From NCBI GenBank assembly GCA_964566545.1, contig CAZMIX010000063.1, positions 1-13,555 of the forward strand: a stretch of 13,555 nt of DNA. The letters are read 5' to 3'. This stretch comes from JAEYFP01 sp964566545. GTDB lineage: Bacteria; Bacillota; Clostridia; Lachnospirales; Lachnospiraceae. A model generated the notes under the pieces. The model was given only the letters and a program-made list of their open reading frames with translations, did not search any database and was not told the DNA's origin. A program made the position numbers and the translations under genes. Numbering within the stretch: position 1 is the first letter of the stretch; the number at the start of each line of letters is the position of its first letter. This document shows, piece after piece, positions 6,409-13,317 of the stretch.

Positions 6409-7875
6409 ATGCAATTATTAAATAAAGCGGTTACCGGAAAAAAAGAAAGGCCGATCAGGGTTTTACAGTTTGGAGAAGGAAATTTCCTTCGTGGCTTCGT
6501 AGATTATATGATAGATATTGCAAATGAAAAGAAATGCTTTGACGGAGATATTGTGCTGGTGAAGTCTATCGAATTCGGAAGCCTTGAACGCCTGCATAAC
6601 CAGGAGTGCCAGTATACGGTGTCCCTGCGCGGAATTGCGGATGGGGGGCCTGTGGTGCAGAACCGTATCATAACAAGCGTCACGGATGCGGTCGCGGCAT
6701 TTGAGGAATATGAAAAGTACAGCGGATACGCCAGGCTGGATACGTTGCGCTTCATTGTTTCCAATACGACGGAGGCCGGAATCGTATATGACGAAAATGA
6801 CAGGCTGGAAATGACGCCGCCTCATAGCTTTCCGGGAAAGCTGACAAAATTCCTGTATGAGAGATACCGGCATTTTAACGGGGCGCTCGATAAAGGTCTG
6901 ATCATGCTTCCGGTAGAACTGATTGACGATAACGGCGTTCATCTGAAGGAATGCGTCAGCAGGCTTTCGGTTTTGTGGAAGCTTGAACCGGGATTTTCTA
7001 AATGGCTTGAGGATGCCTGCGTGTTCAGCTCGACATTGGTAGACCGGATTGTTACCGGATATCCGAAGGATGAAGCGGAAAGCATGTGGCGGGAGTTTGG
7101 ATATGAGGATCATCTGATTGTGACAGGCGAGCCGTTCGCTTTATGGGTGATCGAAAGCGAAAAGGATATCTCAGGGGAGCTTCCTTTGGATAAGGCCGGA
7201 CTGCCTGTCATCTTCACGGACAACCAAAAGCCTTATAAGCAGAGAAAGGTAAGAATCTTAAACGGCGCACATACCTCCTTTGTGCTTGCTTCCTACCTTG
7301 CCGGCAATAACGATGTGCTGGAATCCATGGGGGATGAGGAGCTGTTCCATTTTATGAGCCATACGGTTTTTGACGAGGTGCTTCCGACTTTGACGCTTCC
7401 TGAAAAGGAATTAAAGGATTTTGCCGACGCGGTCATTACCCGTTTCCGTAATCCGTATGTCAGGCATTCGCTGTTGTCAATTGCGCTTAATTCGGTATCC
7501 AAGTGGCGTGCAAGATGTATGCCGAGCTTTCTGGGCTACTTGGAAAAAACGGGAGTCCTTCCCGCACATCTGACATTTTCCCTTGCGGCATTGACGGCGT
7601 TTTATACGGGAAGCGAACTACGTGACGGCGCGCTGATAGGAAAGCGGAACGGCGAGGAATACAAAATATTGGACGATGCGCAGGTACTGGAGTTCTTTGC
7701 CGAAAACAGCGGTAAGGACGAAGAGGCATTTGTGCAGGCGTTTTTATCCGATGAGAGGTTTTTCGGACAGAACCTTTCGGAAATTGCCGGACTGACAGAG
7801 CGGGTCGCTTCTTATCTGAAGGATATCAGAAAGAAGGGGATGCGCGAAGCATTAAAAAGTAATTTCAACTATTAA
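6409..7875 (+). CDS. uxaB: Tagaturonate reductase (altronate oxidoreductase)
   Basis: A 488-residue cytoplasmic enzyme of the polyol-specific long-chain dehydrogenase (mannitol dehydrogenase) family. It reduces D-tagaturonate to D-altronate with NADH, the second step of galacturonate breakdown. The N-terminal nucleotide-binding start RVLQFGEGNFLRGF (17-30) and IVSNTTEAGI (116-125) are characteristic of UxaB. The catalytic pattern K-x4-N-x2-H is complete: K280, N285, H288 in KVRILNGAH. VDRIVTGYP (211-219) matches the conserved substrate-domain entry. Length is near the usual 480-490. The ribosome site AAAGGAG (6393-6399) overlaps the DctP stop codon, so the two genes are tightly linked. Fructuronate reductase UxuB belongs to the same superfamily, but the neighbouring uxaA and uxaC and the N-terminal motif favour UxaB. 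Confidence 0.93.
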   Translation: MQLLNKAVTGKKERPIRVLQFGEGNFLRGFVDYMIDIANEKKCFDGDIVLVKSIEFGSLERLHNQECQYTVSLRGIADGGPVVQNRIITSVTDAVAAFEEYEKYSGYARLDTLRFIVSNTTEAGIVYDENDRLEMTPPHSFPGKLTKFLYERYRHFNGALDKGLIMLPVELIDDNGVHLKECVSRLSVLWKLEPGFSKWLEDACVFSSTLVDRIVTGYPKDEAESMWREFGYEDHLIVTGEPFALWVIESEKDISGELPLDKAGLPVIFTDNQKPYKQRKVRILNGAHTSFVLASYLAGNNDVLESMGDEELFHFMSHTVFDEVLPTLTLPEKELKDFADAVITRFRNPYVRHSLLSIALNSVSKWRARCMPSFLGYLEKTGVLPAHLTFSLAALTAFYTGSELRDGALIGKRNGEEYKILDDAQVLEFFAENSGKDEEAFVQAFLSDERFFGQNLSEIAGLTERVASYLKDIRKKGMREALKSNFNY

Positions 7876-7890
7876 AAAGCCGGCGGAAAA

Positions 7891-7895
7891 AGGGG
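7891..7895 (+). promoter_or_regulatory. Ribosome binding site that decides the uxaA start
   Basis: The purine run AAAAAGGGG ends at 7895, directly touching ATG 7896, so it cannot serve that codon. It is 9 nt before the next in-frame ATG at 7905, which gives the N-terminus MRQFVKI, resembling the MQYIKI start known for E. coli UxaA. Confidence 0.7.
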
Positions 7896-7904
7896 ATGAG
7901 TCTC

Positions 7905-9401
7905 ATGCGGCAGTTTGTGAAAATAAATGAAAAGGATAATGTGGCGGTGGCGCTTGAGGATCTGAAAAGAGGAGAGCAGCTTGCTGCCGGGAACAAAACG
8001 GTCACTCTTTGCGATACGATTGCAAGGGGACATAAGTTTGCGCTTGTGGATATCAAAAAGGGAGAAGCTGTCGTCAAATATGGCTTTCCGATCGGATACG
8101 CAAAGGAGCAGATAAATGCGGGGGTGCATGTGCATGTACATAATCTGAAAACTGGGCTGGGCGATGACTTGAATTATGAATATCATCGCGCGATTCAGGA
8201 GCGGGATTCCGAAGGAGGCACAGGCAGAAACGCTTTTTTTATGGGTTATGACCGTGGAAGGGAAGGAGTCGGAGTCAGAAATGAGCTTTGGATCATCCCT
8301 ACGGTCGGGTGTGTGAATTCCGTTGCAAAGGCGATTGCGGCAGGATGTCAGGATCTTGTGCAAGAAAATATCGAAGCGGTCGTTGCGTTTTCACATCCTT
8401 ACGGCTGCTCGCAGATGGGCGACGATCAGGAAAATACGAGAATTGCATTGGCCGATTTGATTCATCATCCGAATGCCGGAGGCGTCCTTGTACTGGGACT
8501 GGGGTGTGAGAATTCCAATATCGGCGTCATGAAGGAATACATCGGAGAGTACGATGCATCCAGAGTACGGTTTTTAGAGTGTCAGGACTTTGAGGACGAG
8601 ATAGAAGAGGGAATTCGGAGCATGAAAGCGCTTGCCGCTTATGCCGCAGGGCTGCGTCGGACAAGGATCGGCTCGGATCAATTGATCGTCGGATTAAAGT
8701 GCGGAGGCTCCGACGGTCTGAGCGGCATCACTGCAAATCCGGTGGTCGGACGGTTTTCCGATTTGCTTACGCAGGCGGGAGGAAGTACGATTCTTACCGA
8801 GGTACCGGAAATGTTCGGCGCGGAGACTATTTTGATGGACAGGGCGGCCGACCGGGAGGTTTTTGATAAGACGGTACAACTGATTAACGATTTTAAAGAT
8901 TACTTTCGATCCTATAACCAGACGATTTATGAAAATCCCTCTCCCGGAAATAAGGAGGGCGGCATTTCCACGCTGGAGGATAAAGCGCTGGGCTGTACGC
9001 AGAAATCCGGAGCCGCAAAGGTAACGGATGTATTAAAATATGGGCAGCGTGTCGGCAGGCCGGGCTTGAACCTGTTGTCTGCACCGGGTAACGATCTGGT
9101 GGCAAGCACGGCGCTGGCTCTTAGCGGAGCGCAGATCGTATTGTTTACGACCGGACGCGGCACGCCGTTTGCATGTGCGGTACCTACCATAAAAATATCC
9201 TCCAATACCCAGCTTGCGGAAAAGAAAAAAAACTGGATTGATTTTGACTGCGGGCGTCTGCTTAACGACGGCATGAGTTTGGATATTCTGGGAAATGAGC
9301 TGTACGAATATGTGCTGACAGTGGCAAACGGCGCTTTTGTAAAGAGCGAAGCGGAGGGTTACCGGGATTTGGCGATATTGAAACAGGGTGTCACACTTTA
9401 A
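7905..9401 (+). CDS. uxaA: Altronate dehydratase
   Basis: A 498-residue cytoplasmic metal-dependent enzyme that removes water from D-altronate to give 2-keto-3-deoxy-D-gluconate, the third step of the galacturonate route. Residues about 9-81 form an N-terminal SAF domain (DNVAVALEDLKRG, then RGHKFALVDIKKGEAVVKYG and the histidine-rich GVHVHVHN at 73-80). A linker leads to the catalytic part starting with FFMGYDRG.GVGVRNELWIIPTVGC (111-136). Further conserved blocks are SHPYGCSQMGDD (163-174), LGLGCENSN (197-205) and KCGGSDGLSGITANP (265-279). This end-to-end match separates it from the related galactarate dehydratase GarD by context and N-terminus. The start was chosen at 7905 rather than 7896 because of ribosome-site spacing. 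It lies 29 nt after uxaB and 30 nt before uxaC. Confidence 0.95.
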   Translation: MRQFVKINEKDNVAVALEDLKRGEQLAAGNKTVTLCDTIARGHKFALVDIKKGEAVVKYGFPIGYAKEQINAGVHVHVHNLKTGLGDDLNYEYHRAIQERDSEGGTGRNAFFMGYDRGREGVGVRNELWIIPTVGCVNSVAKAIAAGCQDLVQENIEAVVAFSHPYGCSQMGDDQENTRIALADLIHHPNAGGVLVLGLGCENSNIGVMKEYIGEYDASRVRFLECQDFEDEIEEGIRSMKALAAYAAGLRRTRIGSDQLIVGLKCGGSDGLSGITANPVVGRFSDLLTQAGGSTILTEVPEMFGAETILMDRAADREVFDKTVQLINDFKDYFRSYNQTIYENPSPGNKEGGISTLEDKALGCTQKSGAAKVTDVLKYGQRVGRPGLNLLSAPGNDLVASTALALSGAQIVLFTTGRGTPFACAVPTIKISSNTQLAEKKKNWIDFDCGRLLNDGMSLDILGNELYEYVLTVANGAFVKSEAEGYRDLAILKQGVTL

Positions 9402-9431
9402 ATACAGGCATCCGTAACAGGAGGATAAAAA

Positions 9432-10853
9432 ATGAAAGCTTTTATGGATCAGGATTTTTTGCTGGATACGCAGGCGGCAAAAAAATTATATAAGAATTAT
9501 GCGGATATGACAAAGATTCCGGTTCTGGATTATCACTGCCATATCAATCCGAGAGAAATTTATGAGGACAGGCGGTTTGAAAATATCGCACAGGTATGGC
9601 TGGGCGGGGACCACTATAAATGGCGTCAGATGCGTACGAACGGCGTGGAGGAAACCTATATAACGGGTGACGCCGCAGATTATGAAAAATTTAAAAAGTG
9701 GGCGGAAACGCTGCCAAAGCTGATAGGCAACCCATTATATCACTGGTCGCACATGGAGCTTCGGTATTATTTCGGCTATCAGGGCAATTTGAACGCGGAC
9801 ACGGCTTGGGAGGTGTGGGGGCTGTGCAACGAAAAGCTGAACAGTGAGGAATTTTCCGTGCGAAAGCTGATAAAAATGTCAAATGTAAAGCTGATCTGTA
9901 CGACGGACGACCCGGCGGACAGTCTTAAGTGGCATCAGAAGATAAAAGAGGACGACAGCTTTGACGTACAGGTACTTCCCACATGGAGGCCGGATAAGGC
10001 GATGAATATTGAAAAGCCGGATTTTGCGGAATATATGAAGACGCTTTCGGAGGCTTCCGGTACGGTCATCTCGGATTTTGCTTCCCTTAAGAGCGCATTG
10101 TGCAGCCGCATGGACTTTTTTTCAAAAAACGGCTGTCTGGTAAGCGATCATGGATTGGAGTATGTCATGTATGATCCGGCGCCCGAGGCGGAGATAGATG
10201 CGGTCTTTCAGAACGCGCTGGCAGGAAAAGCGGTGTCAGAAAAAGAGGCGCTTCAGTACAAGACGGCGTTTATGCAGTTTGCGGCAAGGCAGTATAACAG
10301 CCGCGGCTGGGTCATGCAGCTGCATTATGGCTGCAAGCGCGATAACAATACGGATATGTATCATCGGATAGGACCGGACACCGGATACGACTGCATCAAC
10401 AATTTTGCGCCGTCCGCACAACTGGCGGATTTCCTGAATGCGTTATCCATAAGCGGCGAGCTGCCAAAGACCATCATTTACTCGCTCAATCCGAATGATG
10501 ATGCGGTTATTGCCAGTATTATCGGCTGTTTCCAGGGAGAGGGCGTTAAAAATAAGATTCAGCACGGCGCCGCGTGGTGGTTCAATGACCATGATACAGG
10601 GATGACGAATCAAATGAAATCGCTGGCAAGTTTATCTGCTCTGGGTAATTTTACAGGAATGCTGACTGATTCCCGTTCGTTTTTATCCTATACCAGGCAC
10701 GATTATTTCAGAAGGATTTTATGCCGGATGATAGGCGGATGGGTAGAAAACGGAGAATATCCGGACGAAGAGAAGCTGCTTGGGGAAATCATAAAAGGAA
10801 TTTCCTTTAATAATGCGGTGGATTATTTTGGATTTACGCTGAATAAGGTTTAG
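9432..10853 (+). CDS. uxaC: Uronate isomerase (glucuronate isomerase)
   Basis: A 473-residue cytoplasmic enzyme of the amidohydrolase superfamily that interconverts D-galacturonate and D-tagaturonate (and D-glucuronate and D-fructuronate). It performs the first step of the route, although its gene is last in the operon. The metal-binding HxH is H35/H37 in VLDYHCHINPREIYED. Other family blocks are NIAQVWLGGDHYKWRQMR with the following TNGV near residues 52-73, CTTDDPADSLKWH, LHYGCKRDNN, HGAAWWFNDHDTGM and TDSRSFLSYTRHDYFRRIL. Length fits the usual 465-475. A strong AGGAGG site lies at 9419-9424, 7 nt before the ATG. The stop is followed by a hairpin terminator. No truncation or frameshift is seen. 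Confidence 0.96.
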   Translation: MKAFMDQDFLLDTQAAKKLYKNYADMTKIPVLDYHCHINPREIYEDRRFENIAQVWLGGDHYKWRQMRTNGVEETYITGDAADYEKFKKWAETLPKLIGNPLYHWSHMELRYYFGYQGNLNADTAWEVWGLCNEKLNSEEFSVRKLIKMSNVKLICTTDDPADSLKWHQKIKEDDSFDVQVLPTWRPDKAMNIEKPDFAEYMKTLSEASGTVISDFASLKSALCSRMDFFSKNGCLVSDHGLEYVMYDPAPEAEIDAVFQNALAGKAVSEKEALQYKTAFMQFAARQYNSRGWVMQLHYGCKRDNNTDMYHRIGPDTGYDCINNFAPSAQLADFLNALSISGELPKTIIYSLNPNDDAVIASIIGCFQGEGVKNKIQHGAAWWFNDHDTGMTNQMKSLASLSALGNFTGMLTDSRSFLSYTRHDYFRRILCRMIGGWVENGEYPDEEKLLGEIIKGISFNNAVDYFGFTLNKV

Positions 10854-10876
10854 AAGGCTTATATGAAATAAGAATA

Positions 10877-10924
10877 CATATATCGCCGCGGGATTTATGC
10901 GATCCTGCGGCGATATATGGTTTT
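10877..10924. terminator. Shared terminator between convergent uxaC and nitroreductase genes
   Basis: An 18-bp inverted repeat, catatatcgccgcgggat (10877-10894) and atcctgcggcgatatatg (10902-10919), has one G-U pair and a 7-nt loop. On the plus strand TTTT follows (10921-10924), ending the uxa operon. On the minus strand the hairpin is followed by a T-rich run (tattcttattt), ending the nitroreductase transcript, whose stop codon is at 10931-10933. Confidence 0.88.
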
Positions 10925-10930
10925 GGCGGT

Positions 10931-11602
10931 TTATAAATGCGCCCATTCAAATTGTTCGGCGCCCGCGCCGATTTCAAAATGCCTTTTTACAATTCCCAAA
11001 TCTACTTTTGAATAAACACCGCCGGTCGCTCTGGCGGCGACTTTATTTTCCGTGAGCGTGAAAAGGAACTTCTGCTGGTTGGTCGCGGTCGGGGCGAGCT
11101 GCGCCGCCTTCATCCCGTTTAAAAACCAATCGGGCATGTTCCCGCTTTCTTCGTAAAGCTTCTCAAGCGGCTTGCTCTTATGAGGAACGCCCTGCGTTTT
11201 TCCGTAGCCGAGAGCGATCACGCAGACAAGCTTTTCTCCCTCTTTCACCACGCAGCGGCTTTTGTTCTTGCGAAAGGTCAGGGCGACCCAGCACGTGTTC
11301 AGGCCGAGCTGCTGCGCTTTCAGTACAAGCTGTTCTCCGTAATACCCGGCTGTTTCGTCCAATTGCGGCCCTTTTCTTCCGATCAGGGCAAAATAGTTTG
11401 TCACATGATTGAATTTGCCATAGTGCGCCATAAAGCCGCCAAAGGCGTCCGGCTCCTCCGTGATAAGCTGGATATTCAGCCCGCTCTCCCGATTGCAAAG
11501 AGCGACCTCCTCGTTCAGCTTCGATAAAATGTCCGATTCGATGCGTTTCTCCAAATAATTGCGCACGGAATGACGGTTTTCAATTGCCTGCATACTGTCC
11601 AT
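10931..11602 (-). CDS. Nitroreductase family protein, probable TM1586-type FMN enzyme
   Basis: A 223-residue protein starting with the FMN-binding entry AIENRHSVRNYLEKRI (residues 6-21), the classic nitroreductase opening. The blocks MAHYGKFNHVTNYFALIGRK, DETAGYYGEQLVLKAQQLGL and NTCWVALTFRK, plus the late APTATNQQKF, resemble the single-chain 'TM nitroreductase' subgroup, in which two half-repeats form the FMN pocket. These enzymes are assumed to use NAD(P)H to reduce nitro or quinone compounds; the natural substrate is not known. The ribosome site AAAGGAG (complement of 11610-11616) sits 7 nt before the chosen start. A second in-frame ATG three codons later has poorer spacing. The gene stands alone on the minus strand, convergent with the uxa operon and with its own promoter, so it is probably unrelated to hexuronate use. 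Confidence 0.85.
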   Translation of the reverse strand: MDSMQAIENRHSVRNYLEKRIESDILSKLNEEVALCNRESGLNIQLITEEPDAFGGFMAHYGKFNHVTNYFALIGRKGPQLDETAGYYGEQLVLKAQQLGLNTCWVALTFRKNKSRCVVKEGEKLVCVIALGYGKTQGVPHKSKPLEKLYEESGNMPDWFLNGMKAAQLAPTATNQQKFLFTLTENKVAARATGGVYSKVDLGIVKRHFEIGAGAEQFEWAHL

Positions 11603-11727
11603 GTGTTGACTCCTTTCTTAAATTGGCTGCTTTTTATAGGTTATCTTTTTTGCTTCCTTATGTTGATTAGGAGATATATAATTATAATATAGGATATTTA
11701 TTTTTCTGCATAGTTTTTTTTATACTT

Positions 11728-11756
11728 ATTATAGCATCTTCCGGCTGTACAGCCCA
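11728..11756 (-). promoter_or_regulatory. Candidate promoter of the nitroreductase gene (extended -10)
   Basis: Read on the minus strand, TGCTATAAT (complement of 11728-11736) is a perfect -10 with the extended TGn element. The -35 position at 17-bp spacing holds TGGGCT (complement of 11751-11756), a 3/6 match, which an extended -10 can tolerate. The predicted leader before the start codon at 11602 is about 115 nt. Confidence 0.55.
11743..11754. promoter_or_regulatory. Perfect 12-bp palindrome over the nitroreductase promoter (possible operator)
   Basis: GGCTGTACAGCC is fully self-complementary and is a GC-rich island in AT-rich sequence. It covers the spacer and part of the -35 position of the candidate minus-strand promoter, where a dimeric repressor could block RNA polymerase. 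No regulator gene is adjacent. Function is inferred. Confidence 0.4.
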
Positions 11757-11983
11757 GCGTTTATTTATGGTGGATTTGAATGTCATAGAGCCGTTAAGAA
11801 ATCTGGGTGTTGGATCTAGGATAGTGTACGAGGCAGAGAGAATATGAAGATCGGTGTATTGGTATGATTAAAAAATTAAAATAGAAAGCTGATGAGGCAA
11901 TACTAATTTGATCATATATATTTTTTATGATATTTTGTGCGCAGTCAAGAATAAAGAAAAGGAAGGATGGTGGAGAGTTAAAG

Positions 11984-12012
11984 TGGACTTGCCCGCCTTG
12001 TTATGATAAAAT
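11984..12012 (+). promoter_or_regulatory. Candidate promoter of the HAD remnant / GNAT / YbaK / dioxygenase cluster
   Basis: TGGACT (11984-11989, 4/6 to TTGACA) and TAAAAT (12007-12012, 5/6 to TATAAT) are separated by exactly 17 bp. The predicted transcription start is near 12019, giving a leader of about 30 nt before the HAD start at 12048. This would exclude the upstream in-frame ATG at 12003 as a start. Confidence 0.5.
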
Positions 12013-12047
12013 TTCGTTGTGGGAAAAACGGAAAGGATCTCTTAATT

Positions 12048-12322
12048 ATGATTCATACGATTTTATTTGATTTGGACGATACGCTGCTGGATTTTCAGAA
12101 GGCGGAGAGAGCCGCGCTTGTCAAAACGCTGACCGAGCTTGGTGTTGAGCCAAAGGAGGAGACGCTTGCGCGCTACAGCGTGCTGAACCTCGCCCAATGG
12201 CGGCTTCTGGAAAAGGGAGAGTTGACCCGATCGGCCAACGCGTCTTCCATCCTGACTATGAAATAATGACTTTACGGGAATTGCCGGGGTTACTAAAAAA
12301 TATAGAATCATTTACGAGGTGA
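12048..12322 (+). pseudogene. HAD-family phosphatase (YjjG-like), internally deleted and frameshifted
   Basis: The N-terminal part, codons from ATG 12048, reads MIHTILFDLDDTLLDF, with the HAD motif I nucleophile block DLDDT, and continues through NLAQWRLLEKGELTR, which is typical of the cap domain of YjjG-type nucleotidases. After about 61 residues the match stops and the frame closes at 12266 with unrelated residues (SANASSILTMK). In the second frame, 12233-12322 encodes GQRVFHPDYEIMTLREL plus PGLLKNIESFTR and a stop, which looks like the normal C-terminus of the same family (PDYEI..L.EL..LL). About 140 residues carrying motifs II, III and IV are missing, as judged from a usual length near 225-230. 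The product cannot be an active phosphatase. The leader (AAAGGA at 12032-12037) and the tail overlapping the next gene's ribosome site are intact, so the transcript probably still serves the downstream genes. Confidence 0.82.
12316..12322 (+). promoter_or_regulatory. Ribosome binding site that fixes the GNAT start at TTG 12328
   Basis: GAGGTGA (12316-12322) matches seven bases of the consensus AGGAGGTGA and lies 5 nt before TTG 12328. The GTG at 12319 is inside this site and cannot use it. The site contains the TGA stop of the HAD remnant, so the genes were translationally coupled. Confidence 0.75.
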
Positions 12323-12327
12323 GCAAA

Positions 12328-12798
12328 TTGGAAGTCAGGAGAGCGGTGGAAGAGGATATGCCGGGGATCAACCGGCTATTGCGTCAGGTTTTGATGGTGC
12401 ATCATGAGGGAAGACCGGATTTATTTAAGGCGGATGTGAAGAAATATACGGACGAGCAGCTAAAGGATATTTTGAAAGATCCGAAGACGCCGGTGTTTGC
12501 TGCCGTAGATGAAAACGGGACAATGATGGGATATGCGTTCTGCGTCATGCAATGTCACGAAAACGATAATATTCTGACGGATGGGAAAACGCTGTATATC
12601 GACGATTTATGCGTCGACCGGAGCAGCAGGGGACAGCATATCGGAAAGCAGCTTTATGAATACGTTTTGGACTATGCGCGTCAGGAGCAGTGCTATAATG
12701 TGACACTCAATGTCTGGACCTGCAATGAGAGCGCCATTCGGTTTTATGAAAAATGCGGACTGAAGCCGCAGAAAATAGGGATGGAAGTTATTTTATAA
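12328..12798 (+). CDS. GNAT-family N-acetyltransferase
   Basis: A 156-residue soluble acetyltransferase that would move an acetyl group from acetyl-CoA to an amine; the acceptor is unknown. It begins MEVRRAVEEDMPGINRLL, the usual first strand and helix of GNAT proteins. FAAVDENGTMMGYAFCVM (about 57-74) and TLYIDDLCVD (88-97) form the central strands. The CoA pyrophosphate loop is SRGQHIGKQLYEY (100-112), where histidine replaces a glycine of the R-x-x-G-x-G pattern. The C-terminal NVWTCNESAIRFYEKCGL block is the standard motif B. The start is taken at TTG because of the well-spaced GAGGTGA site. It is followed by a ybaK-like gene after 35 nt. The family is secure; no substrate can be named. 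Confidence 0.9.
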   Translation: MEVRRAVEEDMPGINRLLRQVLMVHHEGRPDLFKADVKKYTDEQLKDILKDPKTPVFAAVDENGTMMGYAFCVMQCHENDNILTDGKTLYIDDLCVDRSSRGQHIGKQLYEYVLDYARQEQCYNVTLNVWTCNESAIRFYEKCGLKPQKIGMEVIL

Positions 12799-12833
12799 TT
12801 AAGAAACGAGATGGTACTTAGGAGGAAATTTTT

Positions 12834-13304
12834 ATGTCAGTTGAGACAGTCAGAAACTATTTGAAGCAGTGGAATGCACAGGATCGGATCATGGAATTTC
12901 CGGTTTCGAGCGCATCCGTAGCGGAGGCAGCTCTTGCGATCCCCTGCGAGGAAAAGGAAATCGCGAAGACGATGTCCTTTAAAATGGACGATCGGGCGAT
13001 TCTGATTGTGACGGCGGGCGATGCGAAAATTGACAACGCCAAATACAAGGCGGCTTATCATAAAAAAGCGGCCATGCTAAAGAGTGACGAGCTGGAGCCT
13101 ATGACGGGACATCCGGCGGGCGGCGTCTGTCCGTTTGCGACGAAGGCGGGCGTTACGGTCTATCTGGACGAATCGCTGAAGCGCTTTGCAAAGGTATACC
13201 CGGCCTGCGGCAGTACAAACAGCGCAATCGAGCTTTCGCTGGAGGAATTGGAAACGTATTCGGGCTATCAGGAGTGGGTTGATGTATGCAAGGATTGGAA
13301 GTAA
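12834..13304 (+). CDS. YbaK/ProX-type aminoacyl-tRNA deacylase
   Basis: A 156-residue cytoplasmic protein of the YbaK/EbsC family, which resembles the editing domain of prolyl-tRNA synthetase and hydrolyses wrongly charged tRNA, such as Cys- or Ala-tRNA(Pro). The catalytic-type lysine is K45 in EIAKTMSF (42-49). The substrate loop TGHPAGGVCPFA (91-102) carries the family G-x-x-x-G-G-V-x-P pattern, and the C-terminal VYPACGSTNSAIELSLEEL (about 121-139) matches the usual end. It is a stand-alone protein of normal length. Ribosome site AGGAGG (12820-12825) is 8 nt before the ATG. Which mischarged tRNA it clears cannot be told from sequence alone. It is closely followed by the dioxygenase gene, whose ribosome site overlaps its stop codon. 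Confidence 0.9.
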   Translation: MSVETVRNYLKQWNAQDRIMEFPVSSASVAEAALAIPCEEKEIAKTMSFKMDDRAILIVTAGDAKIDNAKYKAAYHKKAAMLKSDELEPMTGHPAGGVCPFATKAGVTVYLDESLKRFAKVYPACGSTNSAIELSLEELETYSGYQEWVDVCKDWK

Positions 13305-13317
13305 GGAGGGTACTGTT

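Larger units (their letters stand above)
11617..11983. other. AT-rich intergenic region, about 370 nt, no recognised gene
   Basis: The region between the divergent nitroreductase and HAD-remnant genes holds the nitroreductase promoter and its palindrome, and little else that can be supported. Two overlapping TATAAT copies at 11677-11688 lie only 8 and 14 nt after a TTGATT at 11663, too close for a standard promoter. A 26-codon frame at 11767-11847 begins MVDLNVIEPLRNLGVG but has no ribosome site. A short AT-rich inverted repeat (ATCATA...TATGAT) occurs near 11912-11931. No RNA gene or riboswitch is recognised. Confidence 0.5.

Noticed and set aside
5738..6409. 223-codon open frame on the minus strand opposite the DctP gene
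   Set aside because: It is antisense to a clear family member, its composition looks like a frame shadow, and no ribosome site or family motif is seen.
6463..7113. 216-codon open frame on the minus strand opposite uxaB
   Set aside because: The plus-strand uxaB has complete motifs; the antisense frame has no recognisable domain and no promoter or ribosome site.
7896..7904. ATG at 7896 as start of uxaA
   Set aside because: The GGGG run touches this codon, leaving no spacer; ATG 7905 has proper spacing and an N-terminus like known UxaA proteins.
11663..11688. Plus-strand promoter TTGATT with TATAAT
   Set aside because: The spacers are 8 and 14 nt, too short for a sigma-A promoter, and no gene starts close downstream.
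12003..12047. ATG at 12003 as start of the HAD gene
   Set aside because: It lies within the predicted -10 region, lacks a ribosome site, and adds 15 residues not seen before the usual HAD N-terminus MIHTILFDLDDT.
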